A stretch of DNA of 64,000 nucleotides from Warburgia ugandensis (GCA_035236585.1 CP141132.1:57509880-57573879), one strand, 5' to 3'. Numbered from the stretch's first letter, positions 1 through 14,204 are shown. Translations and numbers: made by a program. Notes: generated by a model from the sequence alone, not told the origin.

Positions 1-2251
1 AAAAAAAAATTAATATACAACTACATGTAATAGAATTAGCAACATCATTTTCATTTTCCATATAAAAGTATGCATCATGGTTATGAAGGTACATATTTAT
101 AAATCATGTGTCTCATTGCAAATATTACATTCTTTTAAAGTTAAAACAATGTAACATTGACAAAATATCAATTTTATAATAGTCAAGTAATCTCAAATTG
201 AAAGCATGATAATCAAATGATTTGATTATTTGAAATCTACTTATTTTAGTAAAGTTGATGGTATGCTCAAAATTTCAATGGCAAATACATGTTAAAACTA
301 CCTACCTCAAACATGGTTATCCCAATCCTCAATAAGCTTAGTTTGTACTAGCTAGCATCTTTGTCAACGCATATATACATTACAATGTCATTATCTTATA
401 TAAGATTTCTTAATTGTGACCTATTTAGGCCTTTGATCCCCATTAACATGGTGATCCTGTTTTTCACAGTTTTTTTATCATAAGTATTGCTCTTTATTTT
501 TATTGTAATGTTGAATCTTGGTCGTTGATTAAGGATCAACAGTTTAGATCATCTAATTGTCCTCAATTCTTATTAATCTCTAACTTATAGATAGTTTATT
601 TCATATCTCAATATTTAATTTTTTTTATCTGACAATCAGGTTAAATTCTGATTAGTTAGATCAATAGTTCCAAGTCAACTTAGCATCAAATGTTTGAATC
701 TAAGGTTATCAAAACAATTTAATTGGTAGATTAATCTAAATACTAATATAAATAGTTCAATTGTTCTTATTAAGGTTTAACGCATTCTAGTATTGTTAGT
801 TTTCTAAATTTTCTATAATTTATTAGGAATAACTAAGACAAAATGAAATTTGATTAATTTAAATAAGACTTGGTAGTGGTCTTACCTGATCGCTTAAATC
901 CATGTATGACATTGTGTCTAATGTGGCTTAATCATGTTTGATCGACTTTGATAAAAAATTCGAGAATGAATGGCTCAGATCAGGTGTTAGATCTATAGTC
1001 ACATCTAAATGGAAGCTCAAATCGATGGTTAATCTTAGTGTTAGGGTAGTTGATCATGAGTTAGATTGTCTTAAAAGGATGGATGTGGTGCAGATCTAGC
1101 ATCTAGTGGCTGATCAATGATAAGATTATGGTAAAAGGGTAAGATTTAATTCTGACTGATCAGATCCATAATTTTCATTTTATTCAATGGTCTAGATCTG
1201 TATTCAAGTTTATTTGGATGTTATAACTTTCATATCAATCTATTTATTTTCTAAATCATTTAATTAATCAAATTCTAATGTCTGATCACTTTTGTTCTGA
1301 TGGACTCGAGTTATTATATGATTTTTTAGTTTGGATCAATTTAAAATGTGTTCTAATCCTAAATTTTATTGTGTGATTATAGTCGTGTCATTGAGACGAA
1401 TCCAACGAATGTCTTGAATCAAAATTTGGAGTTATATTGCTTTCTGAATTGAAAATCTAAGTTTCAAATGAATTTAAATGGTTTAGATCAAATTTGGAAA
1501 AACAGGGATTAAAACGACATCACTAGGACACTCCAAAATGTAAAGCATGTTCCGAAGTGCTTGGTGCATCCTAGTCTCCAAGATGCAAGGGAGTGCGTCC
1601 CATTCTCTAGAATGCATCGACGTCCGGAACAATTGTAGACTGTTCTACATGTGCGGCACACGCAGAAATGCGCTAGGCATGTGCATTCCCAAAGTTCATC
1701 TGTAATGCAAGTCTTGGTCACCGTCCAAACGGGAACGGTTCAGACGATGCAATCTCGACCATTCATTCCTTTTCGATCCAGATCTCCAGTCTAGATCATC
1801 AGATACCAACTGTTTTGGCATATCCTAAGGTTTTGAGGCCTCATGTTTCCATTGGACGGCTTAGATTTTTCATCTGAGGTGTCCTAACTATGATTCTCAT
1901 CCGAGCCTTTCGAATCTATTCACTGATGGGTCACCGATTGGTAACACAGTTAGAGTTGAGGAGAAGGGGGGCTACCTAGGTTCAATGGTGGCGTATTTGT
2001 GACCAGCCGGTGGAGAGAGGGGGACGATGGCAACAAGGGGTAAGATGTGGGTGCACAGTAGGTGCTGGCTAGAGAAGAAGAAAAGAGGGAAATTTTGGGG
2101 AGTAGGGGGGAGAGAGGGAAAGAGAGAGAATGAAGCTGGGGGGAGTTGGTGTCAAGGCACAGCCGGCTCGGCTGCACACCAATCGCTTGAGAAGAGAGGG
2201 AGACTAGAGGGAGCAACTAGCATCGCTAGCTAGGTGCCCTGTGCAGCACCG

Positions 2252-2319
<68 letters not shown>

Positions 2320-2739
2320 CAGGGAATGGCGGGTCCCTTTATCACTATTGGTTTGCCCTTCCTGCTAGCAGGTGCATGATCATTGACCTGCTTTTTCAAC
2401 GAGGAAGAAGGGAACACATAGGGCGATGCAGTCGCAGGGGGTGTCGTTCTAAAAAATGGTTCCTCAATTTTAGACACTTTTTTGTTTAAAAACATAAAAA
2501 TGGGGCCATTTTCAAATTATTAAAATTCCCTTACTATTAAAATTTATGTAACTCTCTCATTCAGACTTTGTTTTCGACATTCTCAGTGTCGTTGAATTTC
2601 ATTTTTTGAGTACAATCTAGTCATTAAGATTTCAACACTTTATTTGGATTTTATAAAAAGCTAATTCATAAAATTCTATTTTATCCTTTTTTGTAATAAA
2701 AATTGCATAAAATTAGCTTTTAAATTTTCTATTATTACA
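1..2739 (-). mobile_element. Ty3/gypsy-type long LTR, minus strand, cut by the window edge
   Basis: This stretch matches, in the same orientation, the LTR at 16233-22381 and, inverted, the LTR beginning at 8260. Shared landmarks are the segment around 2583-2625, which is the inverse of about 8390-8430; a GA tract at 2255-2314; and the purine-rich stretch before it. The right end (tattaca) corresponds to the LTR terminus. Whether it is a solo LTR or belongs to a longer element cannot be told. Divergence from the other copies is high, so it is old. Confidence 0.65.
2255..2314. repeat. (GA)n microsatellite inside LTR
   Basis: A 60-bp pure GA run. GA/CT runs recur at a comparable place in the related LTR copies at 8704-8717 and 21691-21727, so the tract is probably part of the LTR family and not a chance expansion. 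Confidence 0.95.
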
Positions 2740-3022
2740 CATAGCTTATGGAAGAGGCCCCAAGAAAAAATTACCACTCATGAAAAAGTTTAGGGAAAAT
2801 TTGTAATTAAACACCTGCTTCACTACTCATAATCATATCCAAGAGCTACCTCTTTTCAACTTTTAGAAGGAATATAAATATGATGGTTGGGCCCCCATAT
2901 CATTGATGCAAATAGTTCATCTAACTTGCCAAACTACCCAAAAATTATGTTAAACGATGCCGATAGCATAAAAGAAAAAGATGTTATCCTATCGCTAGAT
3001 AGGGATAGTTGGATAAAAGCGA
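2740..3022. other. Unassigned AT-rich stretch
   Basis: No gene, RNA or repeat family recognised between the LTR end and the first SINE. Confidence 0.4.
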
Positions 3023-3155
3023 AAGGGCAGCCCAGTACACAAAGTTCCTGTAGGGTACGGGGAAGGGGCAGACCACAAGGGTTTATAGTATGTAGCCTTA
3101 CCTTGCATTTTGCAAGAGGCTGTTTCCACACCTTGAACCTGTGACCTCAATGTGG
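3023..3155 (-). mobile_element. Au-type SINE, 5'-incomplete
   Basis: Minus-strand tRNA-derived SINE. The conserved 3' end (GGGCTGCCCTTTC on the minus strand), the central CCCTTCCCC block and the AGCCTCTTGCAAAATGCAAGG-like core are visible. The box B region (ggttcaaggtgtgga) is followed by a poorly conserved head. It is more diverged than the other copies, so older. Confidence 0.8.
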
Positions 3156-5095
3156 TTAAAAGCTCTACAAAGTAAAACGGCTTACTTTCAAGGAAGCAAA
3201 AAATCATTTATTAAACACACGAAAATGTCATTTCTTAGGATGCTAGAGATGGCCTTTTGGCATATTTTTTGAACACTACATAGCTAAAAAGCATGCTAGT
3301 TGGATAAATGTCATGGATACATGATATATATGGCCCATTAGAAAGAGGGAAGAATTGCACCACTAGTGTGGTGTGTTGTAATGCTTTACTTTAGCATTCC
3401 ATCATTATTAAAAGGTATCTTGTAAAAGGATAGTAAAGAATAAATAACAATCTACCACTTCTTCTAGAGTCTACCTTTTCATGATGCAACTTTAAGGCTA
3501 TCAATTGGTCTAAATCAGATTGGATCCACTCATTTCACTATCTTGACCACTAGGAATGAAATTAGTTCAAATGTTTGCAGACAATCTTTAGGTCTTGTGC
3601 TCACTATTTAAATTCTAATTTGTTTAGAATTAAATTGGATCTCAAATGAAAAAGTAAAAATACTTACCATCACAAAAATAAGTGAACATGAATGCTAGGA
3701 AATTAAATCATAGGTATATTAGAATTTTACATAATAGGTTGTTGTGTCTATCCTTCCTTTGCATGTAGGGTATTGTCATGGTTTGATCAAAACCATTGAT
3801 CTCATTTTTAAAGAAAAGCTCAATAGCCTATTGGTGCCAAAATAACATCTCTTTAATGAATCTTGTGTAGTGGGTTCGCGTTGGTGCATCTCCATATCCT
3901 CTAAAAGATTCTTTTAGGAAGGGTGTGAAATTTTGTATTTCCATTCATTAGAATACTTAGGAGTCAAAAACTTTAGCGTCAATGCATTAAATGGCCAAAA
4001 ACACATTTTTTGGATGATAGAATTATCTATCTTGCTTGATTTTTCTAGTGTTTTTGATGTTGGAAGAATGAGATAATTAATGGTTTCAATTAGGTACAGG
4101 AGGAGCTCTTCTTGACAAACACAAAAACTTAGCACATACGATTGCCTTATTAGTAAGAAAATAATGAGTGTAATATCTTGTGGCAAGCAAAAGTAAATGT
4201 GATTCTCATGTGATATTCAACCATTGCCAATATGCAGATAAAGTTACTCATGAATAGTATTTTTCCCTAGCTATTTTGATATAGATTTAAAAAATGGAAG
4301 AAATATTCAATAAGTGGAATGCATTAGCTGTCCATTCTCTGATTGGACAGTATGGGCCGGAGAAGGGGAATCACTCATTCTTAAAACTAGCATTCTTAAG
4401 ACCAAAGAGTCGGGCGGAAAAAAGGAGAGAGCTCTTTGCTCCTGGTTCTCTTGCAATGTAAATAAATTTGTCTTATGTTATCAAGGTGCAAATATCAAGG
4501 AAAATTTTAGTATTTACAAATAATTTAATTTATGGATAATTTTTCCATGCCAAACAGCCCCAAATTGGTGGTACTTATCAATAATACCACTAAAGCATGT
4601 TTACAGATGCAAACATGCAAACAAATGAAATTTATTACATACTAAGCTAATATAGCTTTTCCTTAGCCCTTTGAAACCTACTTGCACTTGTGCCATGTGG
4701 CATTTTGAACCTTTTTTCTTTACACCATATGACATTTTGGAATTTTTTAATTACATCTTACACCATTAGTTGAATAAATGTATCCTTAAAGGGTTTGCTT
4801 TATACATCCTCTCTTTTGTTGCCACATGGCATTTCTATCCCAATTCCTTTAACTTCTAGTTCTAATTGAATAATTCATCATAACTTCCATCCTAAAAATA
4901 GTCGTCTCTCTCAACCACCCCCCCAGTCCTCATAGCTCTCTATTTCTATTGTTTTATTTAGGGTATTATTGTATGTCTTCAAAAAGCAACTCTATATCTC
5001 TATGCATCTAGATAGGGCATTATTGTACAACTTCTATTATTGTACAACTTCTAAAAGAAACTATATATATTAGTTTATCTTTTTATCTTGCCTAA

Positions 5096-5098
<3 letters not shown>
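3156..5098. other. Unassigned AT-rich intergenic stretch
   Basis: No supported gene or RNA. Open frames are under 100 codons, with no recognisable motif. There is a degenerate pair of phrases about a 'catgtggcattt' motif near 4695-4830 that I cannot assign. Confidence 0.4.

Positions 5099-5191
<93 letters not shown>
5099..5191. repeat. (CT)n microsatellite, 93 bp
   Basis: An uninterrupted TC dinucleotide run of about 46 units. It lies outside any LTR I could recognise. Confidence 0.97.
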
Positions 5192-5194
<3 letters not shown>

Positions 5195-5507
5195 TGAAGT
5201 AGGGGTTCCTTAAATCGACACTTATTTTTCAATGAAATAGGTGCCATTTGAATTAGTGGTTTGGATTAATAATCAAATGGGTCACTCTGTGCATTACATA
5301 TGACAAATATACTAGTTTCATTATAATTCTAAGGAATTCTCAAATGATAAACTTAAGGTTTAGACTTCTAACATGTAATAGTTCCAAAACATTCTTCCAA
5401 TTTTCTTTCCAAATTCTTTCTTAATTTCTCCATTACATATCTTGTTTCTCCTACTCACTTCCTTGTGAATTTCTACCATATAAACCATTGTATGAGTTTG
5501 TATTTAA

Positions 5508-5847
5508 GAAAAATTGGGTACAGGCCCACTTCTGTACCTTTTTCATGGATCCAAGACATTGATTATACTAGAACTCAATCAGATGTCCTTGTTACTAAAA
5601 CTCACATCTATTGAAAATCTCTATAGCCTCCGTTTCTAGGCTTCTTATGGCTATAAAGTGGATGGAAATAGTTTTATTTTCTTCATACCATCCATTTTAC
5701 AATAATAAGAGGTGCAGAAATGAAGCCCTTCAAAACTGCCAATAGATGTGTGTTTTGGTGGACATCCGATTGAGGGCGAATTAGATGAACATCTTGGATC
5801 CATAAAAAATATAAAAAGGTGGGTATGCACCTCATGTCTAATTTTTC
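5508..5847. mobile_element. Fold-back MITE, copy 1
   Basis: The left and right halves are long imperfect inverted repeats of each other, starting gaaaaatt and ending aatttttc. Shared arm landmarks are atggatccaaga and catctattg near the outer arms and a tggatgg block near the centre. It is flanked by TTTAA on both sides (5503-5507, 5848-5852). A second copy lies at 6295-6631. No coding capacity; the superfamily is not certain. Confidence 0.7.
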
Positions 5848-5860
5848 TTTAATACATATT

Positions 5861-6183
5861 AGGCTCTGGTTTGAATTAACCTCTAAATTTTAGTTATAGT
5901 TTGCATGTAGCCCCTCAAGTTCAGTTTGTTCATTAGTTGCCCTCGAAATTCTAAAAATAAATTTTCCTAAGCACCTATTGCTTGAAACCATAAGTATTTG
6001 TGGTTATTGGGAGAAGTTGGGTAATTTCAATTGCCCACTTAATGGTAACTACTGAGTACTTTCTCCTCAAAGGCTTAAGAAAATTTTGATTTGGAAGTTA
6101 GAGGACAACTTATGAATGAAATGAATTTGAGGGGCTATATGCTAACCTTGTTTAAGGTGTAAGGCTGATCACAAACCGAAGCC
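5861..6183. mobile_element. Fold-back MITE with 9-bp target duplication (MULE-like)
   Basis: The arms are inverted repeats of roughly 130-140 bp (aggctctggtttg at the left, caaaccgaagcc at the right), sharing an internal catgtagcccctcaa / tatagcccctcaa block. It is flanked by perfect ATACATATT at 5852-5860 and 6184-6192. Long terminal inverted repeats with a 9-bp duplication are the hallmark of Mutator-like elements. Non-autonomous; no coding content. Confidence 0.8.
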
Positions 6184-6294
6184 ATACATATTGTGTGAAG
6201 GTTTGCATGGCTGAAATCCCATCTCCCCTCACCCCCCTGGGCCCAACTCTGTCATGCTTCTGTACATAGGTAGGGAGGTGTTGAATGGTGATAA

Positions 6295-6631
6295 GAAAAA
6301 TTGCCTATGAGCCAATTTCTCATAGATCTAAAATGTTCATTTGATTCGACCTCAATCAAATTGCTTATATGCCAAAACTTGCATCTGATGGATACCTAGG
6401 GCACTTATTTCTAGATAGCTTATAGTTGTAAAATAGATGGAGTAAAACAAAAAAGCTTTCCTTCATAAAAATCTATCCATTTTACAATCATGAGAGGCCC
6501 AAAAATGAAGATTCTAGAGGTATTCTTTAAATGTGAGTTTTAGTGTCCAGGACATCTAATTGAGGCTAGATTAGATGAAGTTCTTAGATCCATAAAAAAG
6601 TAAAAGGGGGTGGACCCATGCCTCAATTTTC
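6295..6631. mobile_element. Fold-back MITE, copy 2
   Basis: Same family and orientation as 5508-5847: gaaaaatt start, atggat/catccattttacaat centre and ggatccataaaaaa near the right end. The arms are more diverged here and no clear target duplication is visible. Confidence 0.65.
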
Positions 6632-8254
6632 TTTTTACCATTTTGGAGCCTCTCACTAGCATCTACTTCTTCTCTCTCAAAGTAATCTTACTTTGAGTTT
6701 CACTAATGCTTATAAGATTTTAAGATCCCCAATTGATATAGTGCTAGTCACTAAATAAGGTAAGTTGCATTTATTTTTAAAATGAATTTTTTTCTTTTTT
6801 TTTGCATTGGTACAAAAAGTTCTAGAATTGGAACTATTAAAAGAATATATGCCTTGAAGGGACCATATGAACACATAATCAACTCATACCAGCCCATTAA
6901 TTCACAAAGGCCTCTTCATTCATTTGGACTTATGGCTGACTTCCTGGAACGATGGCATCTTAAAACACTCTCTTTCTCTACAACAAAAAAGGAGAAAAAA
7001 TTCCACACCCCACCCCCCCACCCAAAAAAACAAATTGGCCTCTTAAAATAAACCTACTAGTAGATGAGTGGTTTGATTACCATAAGCTTAGAAGCTTGAA
7101 GTTATAGCCACCTTAGTATGGAGCACAAACTTTACAGTTCCAATGTCTTGAGCAATCAGATAGATATGATTTGTTTGTGCAAGATATTACATGGTCCTAT
7201 GTACTTAACAAAGGCCATGCTCATCTATATAGTGGAGGATATTCTTAGAAAAACCACATATAGAAATCTTTTAAAAGTGAAAGAGAAGCAATGAATGTAC
7301 CAAATCAATTGTTTAGTAAGAAAATTTTTCAAAATAAATAGCATGATTGGAAAAGATTATTGGAACTATTTGCAAGAGCAAGGTGATCTCCAAGAGAGTG
7401 AACAAAGGGATGACATGGATTTAGACCATGATTAGGAGGACTGTGCCAATGAGATGGTGACAAAGGACTCTAGTTCTTAATTTATTTACCCCGAGTGATA
7501 TTATTTATCAAGGTCTATATTCATATGGTGATTGGTGAATTATCACTTAACTATGAGAGCACACACTAAATTATTAATCATGCTTTAGCTAAGAGAAGGC
7601 TTTTGAAGTTGTGGAATAACATTTATGCTATGTCACTGTGACAAATAAGACCGCTTAAAAAGGGTATGCCATGTGAAAATATTTTTGTTAGTCTTGCAAG
7701 GATCAATTCAGATATATTTGAGGTAGCTATGAGACTCATCTCAATGAGAGGGTTGTGACGGTGTAAGGATCATTGGCTACTAGTGCTAGGTTCCATATGT
7801 GAAACTTTTCCAGGGGAGAGCCACATGGAGATACTCATGTATTCCTTTCCATGGGAAACAAAACTAGCCACTAATAGACAATAAAGATGAGCCAATGATA
7901 CTGGGATTGGTTTAACATAGTCTTCAAGGGCCTCAGTGAGGAGTGCATATGTCAAAGCTTAAGAAGAGACAGGTAGTCTAAGTGTTATAAAGAAAAGTTG
8001 GAGATCAAGGTTTCTATTTTCCCTCTTTTGAAGAACAAGGTGGCAACCAAGTTACAAATGAGTTTGGAAATAGGATTATACTATTTCCTACAATAGTAAG
8101 ATCATCTATATAAAGCCCAAAGAATAGGGCTGAGTAAATGTCCCACTACTTTGGGAAAACCCAAAATTTTATCCCAAAGTTGAAGTTTTGGGACAAGACA
8201 TCTCATCCTAAATAAAAGTCAAGATGGGAATGGAAAGAAACATTGCCTTGGTAA
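6632..8254. other. Unassigned stretch left of the nested LTR stack
   Basis: No gene supported. Part of 7370-7760 has longer open, less AT-rich text that could be decayed element coding sequence, but no domain is recognisable. Confidence 0.4.
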
Positions 8255-10897
8255 GTATGTGTAACACCTCTAGATTGTGTAATTTTATCCATATAATATT
8301 AATCGATAATTTCATTGAATGATTAATTAAATTTCAAAGATTTAGATTTTTATAGAGGGTAGATCAAAAGTTAAAACATCAATATTTGAATTGTACTCAA
8401 AAAATAGAATCCAACGACACTAAGAATGTTGAAATCAGAGTTTGGATGAAAAAGTCATAATTATTTTAATTAAAATATTAAATTTAAATTAATATAAGGG
8501 CAAAATGGTAAATTTACTATAAATGAGGCCCACCAAATGTGACACGTAAATTAGGGAGCAAGTAAATCATAAAATTCCATGTTCAAAACTTCATAAATAA
8601 ACCATGATGATTACCACATTAATAATAGGTAATCATTATTATATATAATTTTTTAAAATTAGCTTTAAATGTGATTTCCCACATTTACTCCCCCAGCATT
8701 TACTCTCTCTCTCTCTTTGGCCGCCCAATTAATGACGGCCTGACTTGCACTGTAAATTGTATTTATGTGACCACCAAGGTAAAACCCCACCTTCCTCCTT
8801 CCTTCTATCGCTGTTGCAACTCGCTGACGACCAACCCCTTCATGCATCATTATGGCCGATGACAACTCTACAGTTTCCCCCTTTTTCATTCGCCTTCCCC
8901 TTCCTCTCCTCTCCTCACCTCACCTCACCTCACCTCCCCACCCCACCTTTTTCACCTTTGATGATCCTGTTCTGGAAAAAAAGCAAATAGAAATCCCACC
9001 TTCCTCTCCGATGACCTTTCATAGCGACACTACAGCTTGCCTATGACCGCATGGTGACACCCTCCTGCGCCTTCATTTCCCCCTCCGACCAGCTACTAGT
9101 AAGTCCTCCCTCTCCTCCCCTTCTTTTTTCCTCACCAAATTGTATTTTTTAGCTGATTATCTATAGTTGAACATACTTGATTGGCTTAGATGAGAAGTCC
9201 ATTAAGGACAACTCAGATGGGAGATTTGAGCTATCTGATGAACTCATGGACCCCTAAAACCTTAAAAATAGATAAGATTGAATAATGTAGACTAGAGATC
9301 TGAAAGAAAAAGGAACAGACTATTGTGATCACACCATCTAAACATCGCATCAGACTTTGTTCCCAAGATGCATATGACACATGCACCAGTGGAACATGTG
9401 CATGTGGCACGCAGTGTATCCTGAAGACTCCTTTTTCTAATTTATTTAATCTGAAACAAAAAATATTCAATTCAGGAGGTTATAAAACTCCAAATTTTGA
9501 TTTGAGACCTTTGTTGCAATCATCTTAATGACATAGACCTAATTATGTAATAAAATTTAAGATAGAGCACACCTTGAATCGATAAAAAAACCAAAAATTA
9601 TGGAATGACTAAGCTTTATTGGATAAAAATTGATTAGACCCTATAAATTGATTAATTAGGAGATCTAGCAAAGTATATAAGATGATCCAATGGTTGGATC
9701 ATCCCAAAAACCCTAATTTCATAAGATCAAGCCATAGGGCTATCAAGAAACATGGATCTGATCAATCAGAGTAGGATCTGATAGTTAAATCGATGAACTA
9801 AATATTGAAATAGAAAGGCTAGTTAGAAGACACAATTCAATGTGGATAGAGGAAAACCAAGAGGTCTAGATTGCAATTTGTGATTGACGACAAAGATCGA
9901 ATATCAAGCAAAGGATTAAAGAGAACAGATCTATGATTAGTAATGAATAAACACCAAATTACTTAGATTAGGAATGATCTGAAGTCATATAGGTTAGAAA
10001 TTATAAACAGAGAGTAGTAAGTAATGACGTGTAGTACATGTGACCTGACAGGTGCACCAGACTGTACGGATTAAAGAGGTGGCATATTCTAGAGGATTTG
10101 GGCTCATTAAGGTAGGTGACGATATTTAATAATGACATATTTTTTTATAAAAATAATGGATTATCATCATACAAATTTCATATTTTTTAGTGATTATGAT
10201 GCATACTTATTGTTGGTCCATGACCTTATTGAGATTATTATCCAGCATGTACACCTTTCATATATGCATGATCACTTTGATTTCTAGGTTTCCATAGATG
10301 TATGATTTTTATTGCATGTTGAAACAATTAGATGATTTGTTTTATCTCCTATAGTTATTCGTGGACCTACTCAGGAGGCTTGGTGGTAGGTCCTTGAGAG
10401 ACTGACCCCGTGATAGGGGCAGTGCTCTAGGACGGCGAGCCACCAGTGCTTTTGTGTTTTGTACATTAGATTTTTCCCTTCAACTCTTGATTTTGAGATA
10501 GTGAACTATTTCTATAATTTGCAGATTTTTTACAAAAGTTTCTACTCGGTAGATGCTATTCTAGAAGAGATATGTGGTTGGCCACCCACCATCTAACTTT
10601 GTGAGATGATAGACATCCACCCCATAAATGGACAAATATAGTATAGAGTAGTATCATATGTAGTTCACACTACGGTTTTGATCCTTACCCATGCAAGATG
10701 AATGCTTAGTCTCTCATTTTGGTGTCGTCGAGGAGTGGCAGTTGATAGACTTGGGAGTAGTTATCACAGCAACATGGCGGTCCGTAATAGTTGTTTATGC
10801 TCTTGTGCTGCACTGTGAGCTCATCGAGATTAATATATCCCTTTGTACTCACAGCGTGACGACCCTCAAAGGAGTGGTATGAGTATTTATGACCTGA

Positions 10898-13800
10898 TAT
10901 GATGACCTAGGTTTTTCAAACACTTTTTCACAAATCCTTTCGAAAGGTGGGGCCCCAATTTTTGAAAAACAGTTTCAAAAAACAAAACAACAAAAAACAT
11001 TTTCAATGAATTTTATTTTAAAACCCCGAATGTTAACCATCAATTTCATTACTTAATTATTTATTATTCATTTTGATAATTAAATTTTGAATACCTAAAC
11101 AATTTTTTTTATTTTTTTAAATAAACCTTTTTAAAAACAAGTTTACTCCTTCATGACCCATGTAGTCAAAAGCCATAGTCCCTACATGATTACGAATCAA
11201 GTGCAAATATTACAAATGTACATATATAGTCCAAGTAGAATTAAAACACCCTCAGATGATTGATGTCTCGATTAGCTACTGATCTGACTCGTCATCAGTC
11301 CAGTCTATCTCTCAATATCTGATGCATTGCAACAATAACACAATGACTTAGCAAGCTATGCTTAGTAGCGAAATAAGATGCTTATGAAAATCAAAATAAA
11401 ATATTTTCTTTCACAATGTAATAATTATTTCAATGCACTAAACATTTTGTATCAATAATCAAGTATCTGCATGATTAAATATAAGATAATTTAGGACTTT
11501 AGAATATCAAATTTCAAAGCATTTCATGCAAATGTCATGAATAAACTCAGCAACAAAATATCATGTGCAAATCATAGTCTAGATCTCAAGTAAACTTTAT
11601 GAATAAATGTAAACATCATAAATAGATCCAATAATGCACGGTCATGCACAAATCACAGTCCAAATCACAAATGAAGATACTAAATAGTCAAATTAGTTAA
11701 ACAATGTTAAAATCATGTAATTAGTGAATATAGTCATCAATGGTTACACTCCTAGTTATATGAGGCCCACAATCATCCAGTCAACACTAAGTATACATAA
11801 TGGTCATGAGCTCATACCAAACATATCATCATGCCACAGTCACTGCATTGTTACTCAGCTGTGATCGCAACACCCAAATCTCTAAAGAAAATTAAGCACA
11901 CATGCTGTTACTTAGTTGTGCTCGTAGCACTGTGCCAAAAATACAAAGGACTGCTATGCTATAGTGATAAGCAACTCTTGGGTCTATTGATTACTGCTCC
12001 TCGTCGATACCAGAGCGAGAGACTAGTTGTCTGTCTTACATGGGTGAGGATTAGAACTATAGTGTGGACTATCCATGATATCAGTCCCTACTGTGTTCAC
12101 CCTTCTATGGGGCAGGTGTCTATCATCTCACAAAGTCAGAGGGCGAGTGGCCAGCCCCATCTCTCCTAACATAGCGTCCCCCAAGCACATGCTTGTCAAT
12201 AATAAAACCCTCAAGCCTCTATGCCTAGATATCATAAAACCATCAAGCTATATGTTTGTCTCATATCAAATCACGAAAATAGCGTATCATGTGCATAGTT
12301 GGTACCCTGTACAAAAAACAAGCCCACATGGTTGTCAAATCAAACTATGTGAATATAAAATATGCAGCGCATTCTTAAATCATGCATTTTAAATAAATGA
12401 CATGTATTTCCAATCCTCAAAACTATAATATGATAAATTTTCATATATAGCACTATAGCCTTTTTATTTCATAATTTATGTAATAAATATTGCATGTATA
12501 ATATCGCACAATAATTGCATTTTATAAATAATTCATGCAACTCAAATATCATGAAATTATAAAAAACACATTAAAATCATATCTATAGATCATGCAATTT
12601 GCAAAAATTAGCATATTAAAATCCACCTACCTCGAATACAGTTATCTAAATCCAAGGAACATCCAATAGTCTTAATGTCGTATCAATCGGCGAATCTATC
12701 AAGTCATATGTACATTTCACGTTAATCACTTGCTCATAATTTCTTATTTATTTCTCATCTAGTCTTTGATCATCTTTAAATATGATGATCTTAACCTTAC
12801 TGACCTCCGATCCTAGGTATATTTCTTTATTTTGTAATATCCTCAAATCCCGACTATTAATCAAAGATCAACAATTCAAATCATCTACCTGTTCTCATTT
12901 TCCATAGATCTCAACATTTCATATAGTCTCTTTCATATTTCAATGTTTGATCTATTGATCCAATGGTCGATTGAATTCTAATAGACTAGATCAATAGTCC
13001 CCGATCATCCTAATGTTCAATTTTCTAAATTAAGGCAATTAGAATAATCCCATCATTAGATTAGTTCAACTATGCATTTTGAGTGATATTAGTGAAATTG
13101 AAGAGTTAGGGTGGTAATCCTACCCCGTGTAGGTCAATCTGAGCGATATTAGGTTGCCTATGTCATCAGATCGTTGACTGATAATTGCAAAGGTACTTGA
13201 TCTACTCTATCCGTAATGATATGAACATAATCACCACCTGGTTGTCCTAGATCAAAGAATATGTTAGTAATTTTGCTTAAATGATTTTATCAAATTAGTT
13301 TAGACATGTGGATCGAATTGGATCAAATTTTATGCATGTATCCTTGATTGATCTTAGCGATTGATGAAGATCACCTTAACAATGCTCCAGATTGATGATC
13401 TTTACACTGGATCTCAATGTGCATATCACAAGGATCATAATGAATGGTTCAGATCATTGTGGATTGTTAGATCGATCAAAGATTAGATGATCTGATGTCT
13501 AATTAAGGGTTTGATCATGATCGACGGTCTAATCTTCCCTAATCAATGAATTGGAAGATGGGTATTGTTCCTCACATTGCACGGATCACGAGGGTTGTCT
13601 CGGATCTATGAAATCATTCTTGGATTGGGCAGAACAAGGGGTCAGAGCTTAAGGAGGTAGTAAGTCTCACTGTGTCAAATTAGCATCTCAAAACGAGTCG
13701 AGCTTGATTGGACAAGTTAGTCTGCCCTAACTCATTAGAGGGAAGGGAAACAGGGGTGATGGTGGTTGACGGCTACCAGGTTATTCACTGCTTGAACATG

Positions 13801-14204
13801 ATAGAGAAGAGAAAATGGAGTGGGAAAAAGGGGGTTTGGATGCGTCGGCTAGCTGGGTGATCTAGACCATGTCGGAGTAAGAAGACGAGGAGAAGAAAAG
13901 AGAGGAAAATAAGGAGTGGTTCCTGGCGATGATCAGCCATCTTTGACATGGTTATAGCAAGGAATCGGAACTGTGAATGGGAAAAGGGGAAAACCCCTGT
14001 GCGCGTCACCAATGAACGAAGGAAAGCAGGGAAACAAGAGAGGGTTCAGCGACGATCGCTACTTGGTCACCGTTTATAACCTTCCCGTGAAGGAGGCAGA
14101 GAAACAATGGGGTGGGTGTGGTGCATCACTGAATGAGGAGGAATAGGGGGAGGGAGGCATTCCTGCCTAGCCGGCCCATGCGCACTAGTGTGTCACAAAC
14201 TTTC
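10898..14204 (-). repeat. Left (3') LTR copy of the nested gypsy element, incomplete
   Basis: Begins tatgatgacctagg and runs parallel to 16233-21600: fcaaatcctt-type start, the cagtccagtctatctctcaatatctga block, the catcatgccacagtcac block, the atagcgtcccccaagc block and the gtgaaggaggcag block. It provides the ungapped reference showing where the solo LTR 17518-19408 entered the other copy. Confidence 0.75.

Noticed and set aside
5101-5190. CT tract as a functional promoter element
   Set aside because: No nearby gene start; treated as a plain microsatellite.
11831-12392. Two frames of 105-112 codons, plus strand
   Set aside because: Inside the left gypsy LTR; the counterpart frames in the right LTR copy are not conserved.
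13785-14012. 75-codon minus-strand frame with a hydrophobic segment
   Set aside because: LTR sequence; the hydrophobicity follows from base composition, and the other LTR copy does not keep the frame.
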